Assembly: GCA_903824185.1 (NCBI GenBank)
Contig: CAIJVU010000003.1
Location: forward strand, 1 to 45,433
Origin: an uncultured Hyphomicrobiales bacterium
GTDB taxonomy: Bacteria; Pseudomonadota; Alphaproteobacteria; Rhizobiales; Beijerinckiaceae
Direction of reading: 5' to 3'
Length of the DNA: 45,433 bases
Shown here: in pieces, positions 1 through 9,074 of the stretch
How positions within the stretch are numbered: the first letter of the stretch is position 1
How the letters are laid out: each line of letters starts with the position of its first letter
Program-made: the position numbers and the translations under genes
The notes under the pieces: generated by a model
Databases searched by the model: none
Told to the model about the DNA's origin: nothing
Seen by the model: the letters and a program-made list of their open reading frames with translations, nothing else

Positions 1-5
1 TCATG

Positions 6-24
6 GCGACACCTCCAGTGTCGC
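6..24. repeat. Short perfect inverted repeat near the left edge
   Basis: GCGACAC and GTGTCGC form a perfect 7-bp stem around a 5-nt loop (CTCCA). No T-run follows on either strand within view. It could be part of a terminator or regulator of a gene outside the window; the sequence here does not decide. Confidence 0.35.
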
Positions 25-74
25 TATAGAATCAGATCATGCGTCCGTTGGGAATCCCTTTAATGGGTCCTGAG

Positions 75-152
75 CCTAATTCGCTCAAACTGACGCGCTG
101 AAACCCTGACCCGCTAGAACCCTAACCCGCTGAAACCCTAACCCGCTCAAAC
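75..152. repeat. 16-bp-period tandem repeat, five units
   Basis: Five head-to-tail copies of a 16-bp unit lie just downstream of the dprA stop codon. They begin at 75 (CCTAATTCGCTCAAAC), 91 (a 14-bp copy missing the leading CC), 105 (CCTGACCCGCTAGAAC), 121 (CCTAACCCGCTGAAAC) and 137 (CCTAACCCGCTCAAAC). The last two differ at one base, so the array looks recently amplified or conserved at its dprA-proximal end. It has no start codon or evident coding role. It may be a polymorphic minisatellite or a protein-binding array; function is unknown. Confidence 0.8.
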
Positions 153-184
153 AAGGAGACCCGAGCATTCAAGGATCATCCCGT

Positions 185-1528
185 TCAAGACTCTTGACCT
201 TCGGGCTCCGCCGCCCTTCTCCTATGAAGCGTCAAATCATCTTGGGCTAGAAAAGGTTCTTGGGGTGGCAAAGTGTTTTGAGGTGGCAAAGCCAGAGACA
301 CCATTTGCCCGCTGTGCCGCAGCACCCGCCCCGCGAGTTCGAGTTCAATCAGATGGTGCGCGACAGTCTGGGTCGCCAAGCCCGTAAACTGGATTAAATC
401 ATCCATCGCTGTGGGCACTGGGCCCAACAGCGATAACAGCCTAGCCTGAATGTCTGTCTGGGGAGACATGACAGCCCGTTCAGGCTCTCCGCCCCGATAC
501 GGTGTTTCTGGGGTTTCGCGTATCACCGACGGGGCGGAGACCTCTTCCACCAAGAAATCATATTCATCCCATAACGGCGCTGTGTCCTGTGGCTCGTTTT
601 CGGAAACGCGCGGGGGTGCAGGCTGCCAGACATCCTCGCCCATCAGATTGCGCAGCGCTTCTTCAATATGGGTTGCCTCGGTGATGAAGGTCGCGCCATG
701 GCGCAACAGGTGATTGGTGCCACCGGCGCGCGGATCCAGCGGCGAGCCTGGCACTGCAAACACCTCCCGCCCCTGCTCCACGGCAAAGCGCGCCGTGATC
801 AGCGAGCCGGACCGTTCCGCCGCCTCGACCACCACCACCCCGCGGCACAGGCCGGAAATGATCCGGTTGCGTCTTGGGAAATCGCGGCCTCGCGGCTCCC
901 AGCCATAGGGCATTTCGCTGACCAGCAAGCCGTCGCGGCCCAACTGCTCATAAAGGGCTGCATGTTCAGGGGGATAGATCTTATTGATGCCGCCTGCCAC
1001 AATCGCGATGGTGCCGCGCGGCAGAGCCGCCATGTGCGCCCGCCCGTCAATGCCCCGCGCCAGACCCGATACAATCACAAAACCCGACCGGCCCAGATCT
1101 TGTGCGAGCCGTTCCGCCATTTTCAATCCGGCTGCCGATGCATTGCGCGAGCCGACAATCGCAATCGCCCGTTCACGCAACAGCGAGACTTGCCCGCGCA
1201 CGGTCAGCAAAGGCGGCGGGGCGTCAATTTGAGCCAGCAAAGGCGGGTAAAACGTCTCCCCCAAAGCGACCAATTCCGCCCCGTCCCGTTTGATACGGGC
1301 CATCTCCTGTTCGGCCTGCTCATATGTACACAGAACCAGCGGGCGTTTGCTTTGGCTTGCAAGGGCGGGCAAAGCCGCAAGCGCTGCGGAAGCGCCGCCA
1401 AAGCGATTGACCAATGTCTGGAACAGCCGCGGCCCGATCCCCTCGGTGCGGATCAATCGCAGCCAATCACGCTTTTGGTCTTCGCTCAGTGAAAAATCCG
1501 GACGGGCGGCGTAAGGGTCTACATTCAA
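185..1528 (-). CDS. dprA: DNA-processing protein DprA
   Basis: DprA/Smf family protein that loads RecA on incoming single-stranded DNA during natural transformation; cytoplasmic. The 447-aa product has an N-terminal helix-hairpin-helix-like segment (about residues 15-45). A Rossmann-like core (about 105-295) carries the family signatures GSRN at 127, SGLARGID at 154, SEMP at 204, FPRRNRIISGL at 217 and ERSGSLITA at 238. A C-terminal winged-helix-like region spans about 355-410, with a 35-residue tail. I chose the TTG start at 1528: it overlaps the plsY stop as TTGA and has GGAG seven bases upstream. An upstream ATG at 1564 would add 12 residues and overlap plsY by 40 bp. It is the last gene of the pyrB-pyrC-plsY-dprA run and is presumably translationally coupled to plsY. 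Confidence 0.93.
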   Translation of the reverse strand: MNVDPYAARPDFSLSEDQKRDWLRLIRTEGIGPRLFQTLVNRFGGASAALAALPALASQSKRPLVLCTYEQAEQEMARIKRDGAELVALGETFYPPLLAQIDAPPPLLTVRGQVSLLRERAIAIVGSRNASAAGLKMAERLAQDLGRSGFVIVSGLARGIDGRAHMAALPRGTIAIVAGGINKIYPPEHAALYEQLGRDGLLVSEMPYGWEPRGRDFPRRNRIISGLCRGVVVVEAAERSGSLITARFAVEQGREVFAVPGSPLDPRAGGTNHLLRHGATFITEATHIEEALRNLMGEDVWQPAPPRVSENEPQDTAPLWDEYDFLVEEVSAPSVIRETPETPYRGGEPERAVMSPQTDIQARLLSLLGPVPTAMDDLIQFTGLATQTVAHHLIELELAGRVLRHSGQMVSLALPPQNTLPPQEPFLAQDDLTLHRRRAAEPEGQES

Positions 1529-2148
1529 CCTTTGTCTCCGATCTTGCTTTCGGTTCCGGCCCATAAACGGGCAATGTTGGTGCTATGTCTGAACCACAGC
1601 AACGCAACGAGGAACGCGAAAACAAGGGCCTCGGAACCACTCGATAACGCATAGAATAAAGGCGGCAGGGCCATGCTGGCGACCAGTGCCGACAAGGAAG
1701 AATACCGGAAAATATAAGCCGTACCAAGCCAAATAGCGATGAAGGCAACGGCTGAGGGCCAATAAAGGAGACCGGCCAGACCGACCAGAGTGGCCACGCC
1801 CTTGCCGCCCCGAAAGCGCAGCCAGATAGGGAATACATGCCCCAGAAAGGCCGCAACAACGGCCACCAGATCCCACGCCTCCAGATGCAGGGCGCACAAC
1901 AGAACCACCGCTACAGTGCCTTTTAAACCGTCCAGCAGCAAGGTGGCGATGGCCAGCGACTTCTTGCCCGTCCGCAACACATTGGTCGCTCCGATATTGC
2001 CCGATCCGATGGCACGAATGTCACCCAAGCCCGCCCAATGTGTGAGCACAAGACCAAAGGGAATGGATCCGATGCCATAGGCAACCAGAAAGACTAAGGC
2101 CGCCTGCATCCGCGGATCATCCAGCCAGAGGGTCACGTCCGGCATCAT
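1525..2148 (-). CDS. plsY: Glycerol-3-phosphate acyltransferase PlsY
   Basis: Integral membrane enzyme that transfers an acyl group from acyl-phosphate to glycerol-3-phosphate, the first step of phosphatidate synthesis. The 207-aa length is normal for the family. Signatures are in the expected order: GSIPFG (27-32), GSGNIGATN (48-56), GHVFPIWLRFRGGKGVAT (103-120, the acyl-phosphate/G3P loop) and FRHSTNIARLWAGTE (186-200). Hydrophobic segments between them fit the multi-spanning topology of PlsY. The ATG at 2148 overlaps the stop of the preceding pyrC-like gene as ATGA, so translation is coupled. A second Met directly follows the first. Confidence 0.95.
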   Translation of the reverse strand: MMPDVTLWLDDPRMQAALVFLVAYGIGSIPFGLVLTHWAGLGDIRAIGSGNIGATNVLRTGKKSLAIATLLLDGLKGTVAVVLLCALHLEAWDLVAVVAAFLGHVFPIWLRFRGGKGVATLVGLAGLLYWPSAVAFIAIWLGTAYIFRYSSLSALVASMALPPLFYALSSGSEALVFAFLVALLWFRHSTNIARLWAGTESKIGDKG

Positions 2149-3452
2149 GCAAACGCCCCTTGCAGGCGATGCACCACCCGCCCGCCGACCAGTGTCATAT
2201 GCACAACACCCTGCAAACGCGCCTGATCAAAAGCGGTGTTGCGACACAGAGAATGCAAATGATCCGGCTCCAGCACATAGGGCTCGTCGGGATCAAACAC
2301 CATCAGATCAGCCGGTGCCCCGACCTGCAAACGGCCTTGGGGAAGGCCCAGCAAGTCCGCCGGACGCGTCGAGAGCGCGCGCAACAAAGTCACAAGCGAA
2401 AGATCACCCCCGTGCACAAGCCGCATGGCGGCCGACAGCAGCGTTTGCAGCCCCACTGCGCCATCCGCGCAATCGGCGAAAGGCTGCCGCTTGGCCTCCA
2501 CATCCTGCGGGTCGTGATCGGACACAATCACGTCAATCAGGCCTTCGGCCAGCGCGGCAATCACCGCCTGCCGATCTTCTTCGGCCCGCAAGGGGGGCGA
2601 GAGTTTCAAAAATGTCCGGTAAGGGCCGATGTCATTCTCGTTCAAGGTCAGAGAATTGATCGACACTCCGCAAGAGACGCGCAAGCCGTCATGGCGGGCC
2701 CGCTGCATGATCTCGACCGAGTCCGCGCAGGAAATCATGGCGGCATGGTAGCGGCCCGACGTCAAACGCACGAGCCGCATGTCACGTTCCAGCATCAGGG
2801 TTTCCGCTTCCCGCGCAATGCCCGACAGCCCGAGACGCGAGGCCAGCTCGCCTTCATTCATCACGCCGCCAGCCAAGCGCTGATCCTCGACATGCTGAAC
2901 AAGCAAGAGATCAAAATCGCGCGCATAGGTCAAAGCGCGACGCATCACGAGGGGATCGGCGACGGCCGTGCGGGCATCGGTCATGAACACCGCACCGGCC
3001 TCTTTCAAAAGCCCGAATTCGGTCATCTCCTGTCCCAGCATGCCTTTTGTCAAAGCCGCTGCGGGCAACATGCGGACGCTGGCGGTATCGCGGGCGCGCC
3101 GGATCAAAAAATCAACCACGGCAGGATCATCGACGACCGGATGGGTATCGGGCATGGTCACAACAGTGGTGACACCCCCCGCCGCCGCCGCCTTGGAGGC
3201 CGAGGCCAGCGTCTCACGATATTCATGCCCGGGCTCGCCGACAAAAGCGCGCAGATCAATCAAGCCGGGGGCAATGACACGGCCCTGCACATCGATTTTT
3301 TCTGCCCCGTCCGGCAGCACATGCGGATCAAGCCCCGCTCCCATCGCAACGATAACGCCCTTTTCAACGGCGATGGAGCCGTGGGACGTGGTACCGCTGG
3401 CGGGATCAACCAGTGTGGCATGTGTGAAGAGGATGGGATGGTCGTTTTGCAT
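2145..3452 (-). CDS. Dihydroorotase-like protein, catalytic metal site lost (PyrC'/PyrX type)
   Basis: 435-aa amidohydrolase of the class I dihydroorotase family, encoded directly after pyrB. Active class I enzymes have DxHxHxREPG; here residues 66-75 read DLRAFVGEPG, so both His ligands are Arg68 and Phe70 and the substrate-binding Arg is Gly72. The MPNT motif is MPDT (100-103), losing the Asn. The HxxHxS motif is HAAMIS (236-241), losing the second His. The HxED motif at 187 and the Asp of SDH (311-313) remain. This pattern fits the non-catalytic PyrC'/PyrX proteins known to assemble with aspartate carbamoyltransferase in pseudomonads and found in many alphaproteobacteria. I infer a structural or regulatory role, with the active dihydroorotase elsewhere. 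Start ATG 3452 has GAGG five bases upstream, overlapping the pyrB stop; an in-frame extension into pyrB is rejected. Confidence 0.88.
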   Translation of the reverse strand: MQNDHPILFTHATLVDPASGTTSHGSIAVEKGVIVAMGAGLDPHVLPDGAEKIDVQGRVIAPGLIDLRAFVGEPGHEYRETLASASKAAAAGGVTTVVTMPDTHPVVDDPAVVDFLIRRARDTASVRMLPAAALTKGMLGQEMTEFGLLKEAGAVFMTDARTAVADPLVMRRALTYARDFDLLLVQHVEDQRLAGGVMNEGELASRLGLSGIAREAETLMLERDMRLVRLTSGRYHAAMISCADSVEIMQRARHDGLRVSCGVSINSLTLNENDIGPYRTFLKLSPPLRAEEDRQAVIAALAEGLIDVIVSDHDPQDVEAKRQPFADCADGAVGLQTLLSAAMRLVHGGDLSLVTLLRALSTRPADLLGLPQGRLQVGAPADLMVFDPDEPYVLEPDHLHSLCRNTAFDQARLQGVVHMTLVGGRVVHRLQGAFA

Positions 3453-3459
3453 CACAGCC

Positions 3460-4401
3460 TCACTTGTTCGGCAAATGCGCGGCCAGCGCCTCAAGCACCG
3501 CCATGCGCACCGCCACCCCCATCTCGACCTGTTCACGGATCAGCGATTGCGCCCCATCCGCAATATCGGAGGCAATTTCGACGCCCCTGTTCATCGGCCC
3601 CGGATGCATCACCAAGGCATCGGGCTTGGCATAGCGGAGTTTTTCCGCATCAAGCCCGTAAAAATGGAAATATTCTTTGACGGAGGGCACAAAAGACCCG
3701 TTCATCCGCTCGCGCTGCAAACGCAGCATCATGACAATATCGGCGTCCCGCAAGCCTTCGCGCATGGAGGTAAAGACCTTGGCCCCCATCCGCTCGATGC
3801 CGCTTGGCAGCAAGGTAGACGGACCCACAACCCTCACCTCTGCCCCCATGGCATTCAGCAAGATCAGATTGGAACGCGCCACCCGCGAATGCAGGATGTC
3901 CCCGCAAATCGCCACCACGAGACCGCGCAAGGGCCCTTTGTTGCGGCGAATGGTCAAGGCATCCAGCAAAGCCTGTGTCGGGTGTTCATGCGCACCATCC
4001 CCCGCATTGATCACCGAACAATCCACTTTGCGGGCCAGAAGTTGTACCGCGCCCGCTGCATGGTGACGCACCACAATCAAATCGGGACGCATGGCATTGA
4101 GCGTCATGGCGGTGTCGATCAGCGTCTCGCCTTTTTTGATGGAGGAGGCCGCAACCGCCATATTCATCACATCCGCCCCGAGCCGCTTGCCCGCCAGCTC
4201 AAAGGACGATTGCGTGCGCGTTGAAGCCTCGAAAAACAGATTGATCTGGGTGCGTCCGCGCAAAGTCGCCTTTTTTTTCTCGACTTGTCTTGAAACCTCG
4301 ACCGCTTCATCAGCCAGATCAAGAAGAATGGTAATATCCTGAGGAGAGAGACCCTCGATCCCCAGAAGATGCCGGTGCGGAAAAAGTTGTAAAGCACTCA
4401 T
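3460..4401 (-). CDS. pyrB: Aspartate carbamoyltransferase catalytic subunit
   Basis: Condenses carbamoyl phosphate and L-aspartate to N-carbamoyl-aspartate, the committed step of pyrimidine synthesis; cytoplasmic trimer. The carbamoyl-phosphate loop STRT is at 60-63, the SSIKKGETL loop with the catalytic Lys at 86-94, HH at 113-114, and [16 protein letters not shown] at about 132-147. MHPGPMNRG near the C-terminus carries the aspartate-loop region. The length of 313 aa from ATG 4401 matches the family (about 310). An alternative ATG at 4416 adds five residues, and neither start has a strong ribosome site. No pyrI gene is adjacent; with a degenerate PyrC partner downstream, this suggests the dodecameric PyrB-PyrC' type. 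First gene of the leftward operon, divergent from topA. Confidence 0.95.
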   Translation of the reverse strand: MSALQLFPHRHLLGIEGLSPQDITILLDLADEAVEVSRQVEKKKATLRGRTQINLFFEASTRTQSSFELAGKRLGADVMNMAVAASSIKKGETLIDTAMTLNAMRPDLIVVRHHAAGAVQLLARKVDCSVINAGDGAHEHPTQALLDALTIRRNKGPLRGLVVAICGDILHSRVARSNLILLNAMGAEVRVVGPSTLLPSGIERMGAKVFTSMREGLRDADIVMMLRLQRERMNGSFVPSVKEYFHFYGLDAEKLRYAKPDALVMHPGPMNRGVEIASDIADGAQSLIREQVEMGVAVRMAVLEALAAHLPNK

Positions 4402-4603
4402 GATAGGCCTAGGCATAGGTTCAATTTCAGCCCGATGCAAGTCCCTCTCAACCGCTTTTCCAGCCCTTGCCATGGCCCCAAAAGCCCCGTTTTCGACAAA
4501 AACTTGACATCGCCCCCCCAGATCGGATTTGACAGCAGGCCAATGTTCCAGCACTTATCCGGCCACATTGCCCCCCTGAGACCAAGGGATTAAAGGAATT
4601 TTC

Positions 4604-7348
4604 ATGAAACTTGTCATTGTAGAATCCCCGGCTAAGGCAAAAACAATCAACAAATATCTGGGCAACGACTATGAAGTCGTGGCCTCTTTCGGTCATATCC
4701 GTGATCTGCCGCCCAAAGACGGCTCGGTTGATCCCGACGACGATTTCGCCATGCTGTGGGAAGTCGACAGCAAAGCCAGCAAGCGCGTTTCTGAAATCGC
4801 CGCCTCCGCCAAAGCCGCCGATAAAGTCATTCTGGCAACCGATCCGGATCGTGAAGGCGAGGCCATCAGCTGGCACATTGTCGAAACGCTCAAGCAAAAA
4901 CGCGCCTTGAAGGATACGCCGGTCGAACGCGTCACCTTTAATGCCATTACCCGCGATGCGGTGATGGATGCGATGCGCCATCCGCGCGAGATCGATCAGG
5001 GGCTGGTGGATGCCTATCTGGCCCGCCGTGCGCTCGATTATCTGGTGGGCTTCAAATTGTCGCCGGTGTTGTGGCGTAAATTGCCTGGCGCACGTTCGGC
5101 TGGTCGCGTGCAATCGGTCTCCTTGCGTCTGGTCTGTGAGCGCGAACGCGAAATCGACACCTTTGTGAAGCGCGAATATTGGTCACTGACCGCCCAAATG
5201 GAAACCAAAGTCGGTGGCCATTTCGAAGCCCGCCTTGTCGGCGCTGATGGCGAAAAAATCGGTCGCCTCGATGTCGGCACAGCGGAACAGGCCGAGGCTT
5301 TCCGGCAGGCTTTGCTTGCGGCGCGCTATACGGTGGATGGTGTTGAATCCAAGCCCACCAAGCGTCACCCCTACCCGCCCTTCACCACCTCGACCCTGCA
5401 ACAGGAAGCCAGCCGCAAGCTGGGCCTGTCGCCCGCCCGCACCATGCAGCTCGCCCAGCGTCTTTATGAAGGCATCGATATCGGCGGCGAGACGGTCGGC
5501 CTGATTACCTATATGCGAACCGATGGTGTCGATATGGCGCCGGAAGCGGTGCAATCCTGCCGCAACACCATCGAAAAAGAATTTGGCAGTCTCTATCTGC
5601 CGCGCGTGCCGCGCAAATATACGACAAAAGCCAAAAATGCGCAGGAAGCCCATGAGGCCGTGCGCCCCACCGATATGAGCCGCAAACCGGCGCAAATGGC
5701 GCGCCTTCTGGATGCAGAACAGGCCAAATTATATGAATTGATCTGGAAGCGGACGCTGGCCAGCCAGATGGAGTCGGCGGAAATCGAACGCACCACCGTT
5801 GAGATCACCGCCCATGCGGACAAGCGCGTCTTGGATCTGCGGGCCACCGGACAGGTGATGAAATTCGAAGGCTTTTTGAAACTCTATACCGAGTCAACCG
5901 ATGACGACGGCGAGGACGAGGACAACCGCCGCCTCCCCCCCGTCAGCGCCGGTGACATCCTCAAGGCCAAAGAGATCAAGGCCGACCAACATTTTACCGA
6001 ACCGCCGCCGCGTTTCTCGGAAGCCTCCTTGGTCAAGCGCATGGAAGAGTTGGGCATCGGCCGCCCCTCGACCTATGCCTCCATTCTGGCGACCCTCAAA
6101 GACCGCGACTATGTGCTTTTGGAAAAAAAGCGCCTGCATGCCACCGATAAAGGCATGATTGTCACGGCTTTTCTTGGCAATTTCTTTGCCCGCTATGTCC
6201 AATATGATTTTACCGCCGCCTTGGAAGAGGATCTCGACCGGATTTCCAACAATGAATTGTTCTGGAAAGACGTGATGCGGCGGTTCTGGACCGAGTTTTC
6301 GGCAGCGCTTGCGGAAACATCCGAATTGCGCATCACGCATGTGCTCGATGCCTTGGATGAAGCGATGGGGCCGCATATTTTCCCAGCGCGGGCTGATGGG
6401 GGTGATCCCCGCAGCTGCCCCTCCTGCAATGCCGGTAAATTATCGCTGCGCTTGGGAAAATTCGGCTCCTTTATCGGCTGCTCGAATTATCCGGAATGCA
6501 AATATACCCGCCAGCTTGGCGCCAGTGGCGAGGGCGAAGGCGGTGCGGCGGATGGCAATCCGAACGGCCCGCGCGTGCTCGGCAAAGATCCGGAAACAGG
6601 CCTCGATGTCACCTTGCGGGATGGCCGCTTCGGCCCCTATGTGCAATTGGGCGAAGGAGAAAAGCCCAAGCGCCAATCCATCCCCAAAGGCATGGATAAG
6701 AGCCAGGTCGATTTCGAACAGGCTCAGCTGCTTTTGTCGCTCCCGCGGGAAGTGGCGCGCCACCCCGAAAGCGGCGAACCCATTTTGGCCAGCATCGGAC
6801 GGTTTGGTCCCTATGTTCAACATGGAAAGGTCTATGCCAATCTCGGTGGCGAAGACGATGTCCTGACCATCGGGGCCAATCGCGCCATTGATCTGATCAT
6901 TGCCAAAGAAAGCGGCAAAGGCGGAGGGCGGCGCTTTGGGGCTGCGGCGGCACCCGGACGGGTGGTCGGCACGCATCCAGAAGGCGGCGACATCACCGTG
7001 CGGGATGGACGCTATGGCCCCTATGTGAGCCATGACGGCGTCAATGCCACTTTGCCAAAAGGTAAAGAGCCATCGCAAGTCACGCTTGAGGAAGCCATCG
7101 AGCTGATCGCCGCGCGTATTGCGCAAGGGGAGGGCAAGAAGACCAAAAAGACCAGCGCACGGTCTTCCGCCGCCACGAAAAAAACTGCGGCCAAAACAAC
7201 CGCAAAAGACAAGGCCCCTGCCAGCAAGACCAAAACGACGGCGAAAGCCAGCAGCAAAACCGATGCTGCAAAACCGGCAGCCAAAAAACCGGCCGCCAAG
7301 AAACCAGCCGCAAAAAAACCGGCCACCAAGAAAAAGACAGCCGAGTAA
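4604..7348 (+). CDS. topA: DNA topoisomerase I (type IA)
   Basis: Relaxes negative supercoils by transient cleavage of one strand. The 914-aa product has an N-terminal Toprim domain (KLVIVESPAKAK at 2-13; DPDREGEA at 80-87). The active-site region ITYMRTDG puts the catalytic tyrosine at Y303. A C-terminal zinc ribbon begins CPSC and ends CSNYPEC at about 606-627, followed by three repeated GRFGPYV / GRYGPYV topoisomerase-C motifs. The last 70 residues are a Lys/Ala/Pro tail with several PAAKK units, a common DNA-binding extension. Start ATG has AAAGGAA five bases upstream. It is divergent from pyrB across about 200 bp that must hold both promoters. In many alphaproteobacteria topA instead follows dprA, so this arrangement is a local rearrangement or a lineage trait. 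Confidence 0.97.
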   Translation: MKLVIVESPAKAKTINKYLGNDYEVVASFGHIRDLPPKDGSVDPDDDFAMLWEVDSKASKRVSEIAASAKAADKVILATDPDREGEAISWHIVETLKQKRALKDTPVERVTFNAITRDAVMDAMRHPREIDQGLVDAYLARRALDYLVGFKLSPVLWRKLPGARSAGRVQSVSLRLVCEREREIDTFVKREYWSLTAQMETKVGGHFEARLVGADGEKIGRLDVGTAEQAEAFRQALLAARYTVDGVESKPTKRHPYPPFTTSTLQQEASRKLGLSPARTMQLAQRLYEGIDIGGETVGLITYMRTDGVDMAPEAVQSCRNTIEKEFGSLYLPRVPRKYTTKAKNAQEAHEAVRPTDMSRKPAQMARLLDAEQAKLYELIWKRTLASQMESAEIERTTVEITAHADKRVLDLRATGQVMKFEGFLKLYTESTDDDGEDEDNRRLPPVSAGDILKAKEIKADQHFTEPPPRFSEASLVKRMEELGIGRPSTYASILATLKDRDYVLLEKKRLHATDKGMIVTAFLGNFFARYVQYDFTAALEEDLDRISNNELFWKDVMRRFWTEFSAALAETSELRITHVLDALDEAMGPHIFPARADGGDPRSCPSCNAGKLSLRLGKFGSFIGCSNYPECKYTRQLGASGEGEGGAADGNPNGPRVLGKDPETGLDVTLRDGRFGPYVQLGEGEKPKRQSIPKGMDKSQVDFEQAQLLLSLPREVARHPESGEPILASIGRFGPYVQHGKVYANLGGEDDVLTIGANRAIDLIIAKESGKGGGRRFGAAAAPGRVVGTHPEGGDITVRDGRYGPYVSHDGVNATLPKGKEPSQVTLEEAIELIAARIAQGEGKKTKKTSARSSAATKKTAAKTTAKDKAPASKTKTTAKASSKTDAAKPAAKKPAAKKPAAKKPATKKKTAE

Positions 7349-7370
7349 AAACCTTGTCTTTCAAGATCAA

Positions 7371-7397
7371 AAAGGGCCGTCAAACGGCCCTTTTTTT
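7371..7397. terminator. Bidirectional intrinsic terminator between topA and DUF192 gene
   Basis: Stem GGGCCG/CGGCCC (7374-7379, 7385-7390) with a 5-nt loop, preceded by an A-run and followed by seven T. It sits between two convergent genes and can work for both. Confidence 0.9.
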
Positions 7398-7430
7398 ATG
7401 GGAAAGCCCCAATCACCTGCGCCCGTACTG

Positions 7431-8063
7431 TCAGGGTTTGGTAAAAAGGGGATGCGCCACTTTGTCGCCCGCCTTGATCCCCAAAGCGGATGCCGCACCG
7501 CCATTGATTTCCAAAACCGAATAGACGGGCTCGTTGGAGGGAATGGTCCGCGTTGAATGGGGCTCGGTATTGTCCGCAATCTGGCTGATGGTCCCGTCTT
7601 TGCGAATAAACAACATATCAAGCGGGATAAAGGTATCCTTCATCCACATGGCGACCGGCGCCTCAACGGCAAAATCAAACAACATGCCGCGATCACGCGG
7701 CAAATAGCGCCGGAACATCAGGCCCCGCGCGCGCTCTTCCATTGTTCGCATGACCTCGACCTGAAAGGTTTTTGGACCATCAGCTGTCACAATCACCAGT
7801 TTCTCAAGGGCTGAGGGTTGCGGCGTTGCTGTTTGCGCCCATACAGGCTGCAGGAAAGAAGGGATGCTGTCTGCAAACCCAAGAACGCCCGCGCCGCAGG
7901 CCGCAAGCATCATCAAACAAGCTGCAATAGAATGCCGCACGAGGTTACGGGCGTTGAACCACCCCCGAAAGGCGACTGAAAAACGTGAGTGGACCGACGC
8001 GTCCCGAAGAAAAGCCGCGCCCCATGAGGCGACCCGATCCCGGGCAAATGTGAAAATTGTCAT
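7431..8063 (-). CDS. DUF192 family exported protein
   Basis: 210-aa protein whose C-terminal about 120 residues match the DUF192 pattern: RARGLMFRR, MLFDF, VAMWMKDTFIPLDMLFI, a NTEPHS segment and an EINGG...GIKAGDKV ending. The family is widespread and its biochemical role is not established. A hydrophobic stretch (about residues 48-75) ending WAQTA looks like a signal peptide, but about 45 residues precede it. A GTG at 7940 would give a conventional signal peptide, though with no clear ribosome site. The ATG at 8063 has AGGG ten bases upstream. The N-terminus is therefore uncertain. Convergent with topA. Confidence 0.85.
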   Translation of the reverse strand: MTIFTFARDRVASWGAAFLRDASVHSRFSVAFRGWFNARNLVRHSIAACLMMLAACGAGVLGFADSIPSFLQPVWAQTATPQPSALEKLVIVTADGPKTFQVEVMRTMEERARGLMFRRYLPRDRGMLFDFAVEAPVAMWMKDTFIPLDMLFIRKDGTISQIADNTEPHSTRTIPSNEPVYSVLEINGGAASALGIKAGDKVAHPLFTKP

Positions 8064-8131
8064 CAAAACTAAGCCCTATTTATGCCTCTCACTGGCATAC
8101 ACCGACCGGTTTGGGCCTGCAACCTGCGGGC

Positions 8132-8164
8132 TGGGACAAGACGCTGAATTGGGACAAGACGCTG
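8132..8164. repeat. 15-bp direct repeat, period 18
   Basis: TGGGACAAGACGCTG occurs at 8132-8146 and again at 8150-8164, identical. It lies in the intergenic region upstream of the DUF192 gene and downstream of the cold-shock gene. It could be a duplicated operator or a chance slippage product. Confidence 0.7.
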
Positions 8165-8276
8165 GCCTGTGACAAAATTCCCCATGTCAGGTTCAACATG
8201 CCCATATCAGCCAGCAAGCGGGTGTGAGGGCCGCAAGCCAGCATGGCCAGCAATGATCAGGGGCTCCTGCACACAA

Positions 8277-8300
8277 CAAAGGCCGCCCTTCGGCGGCCTT
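8277..8300 (-). terminator. Intrinsic terminator of the cold-shock gene
   Basis: Perfect stem GGCCGCC/GGCGGCC (8281-8287, 8292-8298) with a CTTC loop, extended by AA/TT pairs. Read on the minus strand it is followed by TTTGTTGT. It lies 43 bp after the stop codon of the cold-shock protein gene. Confidence 0.8.
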
Positions 8301-8342
8301 GCAGAACGAGAGCACGAAGGCCCTCTCTTAGTTACTGCCCCA

Positions 8343-9074
8343 TCAATGCGATTGCGGAAGCTGCATCCCGGTGACCGAACGGATTTCCGCAGCCATCAGG
8401 CCCTTGTCGCCGATCCCGTAACGGATGAGAACCTCCTGACCCGGCTTCAGATCAGTGAAACCATAACGGCGCAAAATCTCCATATGGACGAAGATGTCCG
8501 GATGGCCCTCGCCTTTATGCACAAATCCAAAGCCACGGATCCGGTTGAACCATTTGACCACCATCCGTTCGACAGGACTTGTCGGCACGACATTCACATG
8601 CGTGCGGGGCGGCGGCATCATGGCCGGATGAATGGAGGTCGACATATCGACAGAGCGAACCCGCACGGCCTGCCAGCCACGCCGTGACGGCACAGCATCG
8701 CAGACAACCCGCGCCCCCTCCAAAACCGTATCAAAACCATCCCGCCGCAGGCAGCTGACATGCAACAAGACATCCTGCCCACCCCGGTCAGGAATGATGA
8801 AGCCAAAGCCTTTGGCCACATCAAACCATTTCACAACCCCCGCGACCTCGTACACCATCGGTCCGGGATCAAACGCAATGCCTTGCGGCAATCCATTGGG
8901 GACCGCAGCCATAGACGCCGCAGCCATAGACATGGGATTGAGCGGCATCGCGGGATGAGGCCCGGCATTGGCGGAGGCGGAAGGCATCGCTGCAGATTGA
9001 AGAGGTGCCGATTGCAAAGTCATGCCGCCCACCGCAGCGGGAGCGGACCAACTCACCTTATAACTGTTATCCAT
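8343..9074 (-). CDS. Dual cold-shock-domain protein
   Basis: RNA/ssDNA-binding protein with two CspA-type domains. The first (about 77-144) has [15 protein letters not shown] and the RNP2-like VLLHVS. The second (about 170-236) has [15 protein letters not shown] and IFVHME. Tandem cold-shock proteins are typical of Alphaproteobacteria. This one is 243 aa because of a low-complexity N-terminal extension of about 75 residues rich in Ala, Met, Pro and Ser, plus a Met/Pro-rich linker at 145-165. Start ATG 9074 has GAGGG eight bases upstream; longer frames lack support. It faces purU across an AT-rich region and has its own terminator, so it is probably monocistronic. Confidence 0.93.
   Translation of the reverse strand: MDNSYKVSWSAPAAVGGMTLQSAPLQSAAMPSASANAGPHPAMPLNPMSMAAASMAAVPNGLPQGIAFDPGPMVYEVAGVVKWFDVAKGFGFIIPDRGGQDVLLHVSCLRRDGFDTVLEGARVVCDAVPSRRGWQAVRVRSVDMSTSIHPAMMPPPRTHVNVVPTSPVERMVVKWFNRIRGFGFVHKGEGHPDIFVHMEILRRYGFTDLKPGQEVLIRYGIGDKGLMAAEIRSVTGMQLPQSH

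Noticed and set aside
1-4. Possible minus-strand start codon at the left edge
   Set aside because: Only one codon is in the window, so nothing supports a gene.
75-152. CRISPR array
   Set aside because: The repeats are directly adjacent with no spacers and no cas genes nearby.
2160-3680. Long plus-strand open frame opposite pyrC-like and pyrB
   Set aside because: His/Gln/Arg-rich translation without family features; it is the antisense shadow of two well-supported genes.
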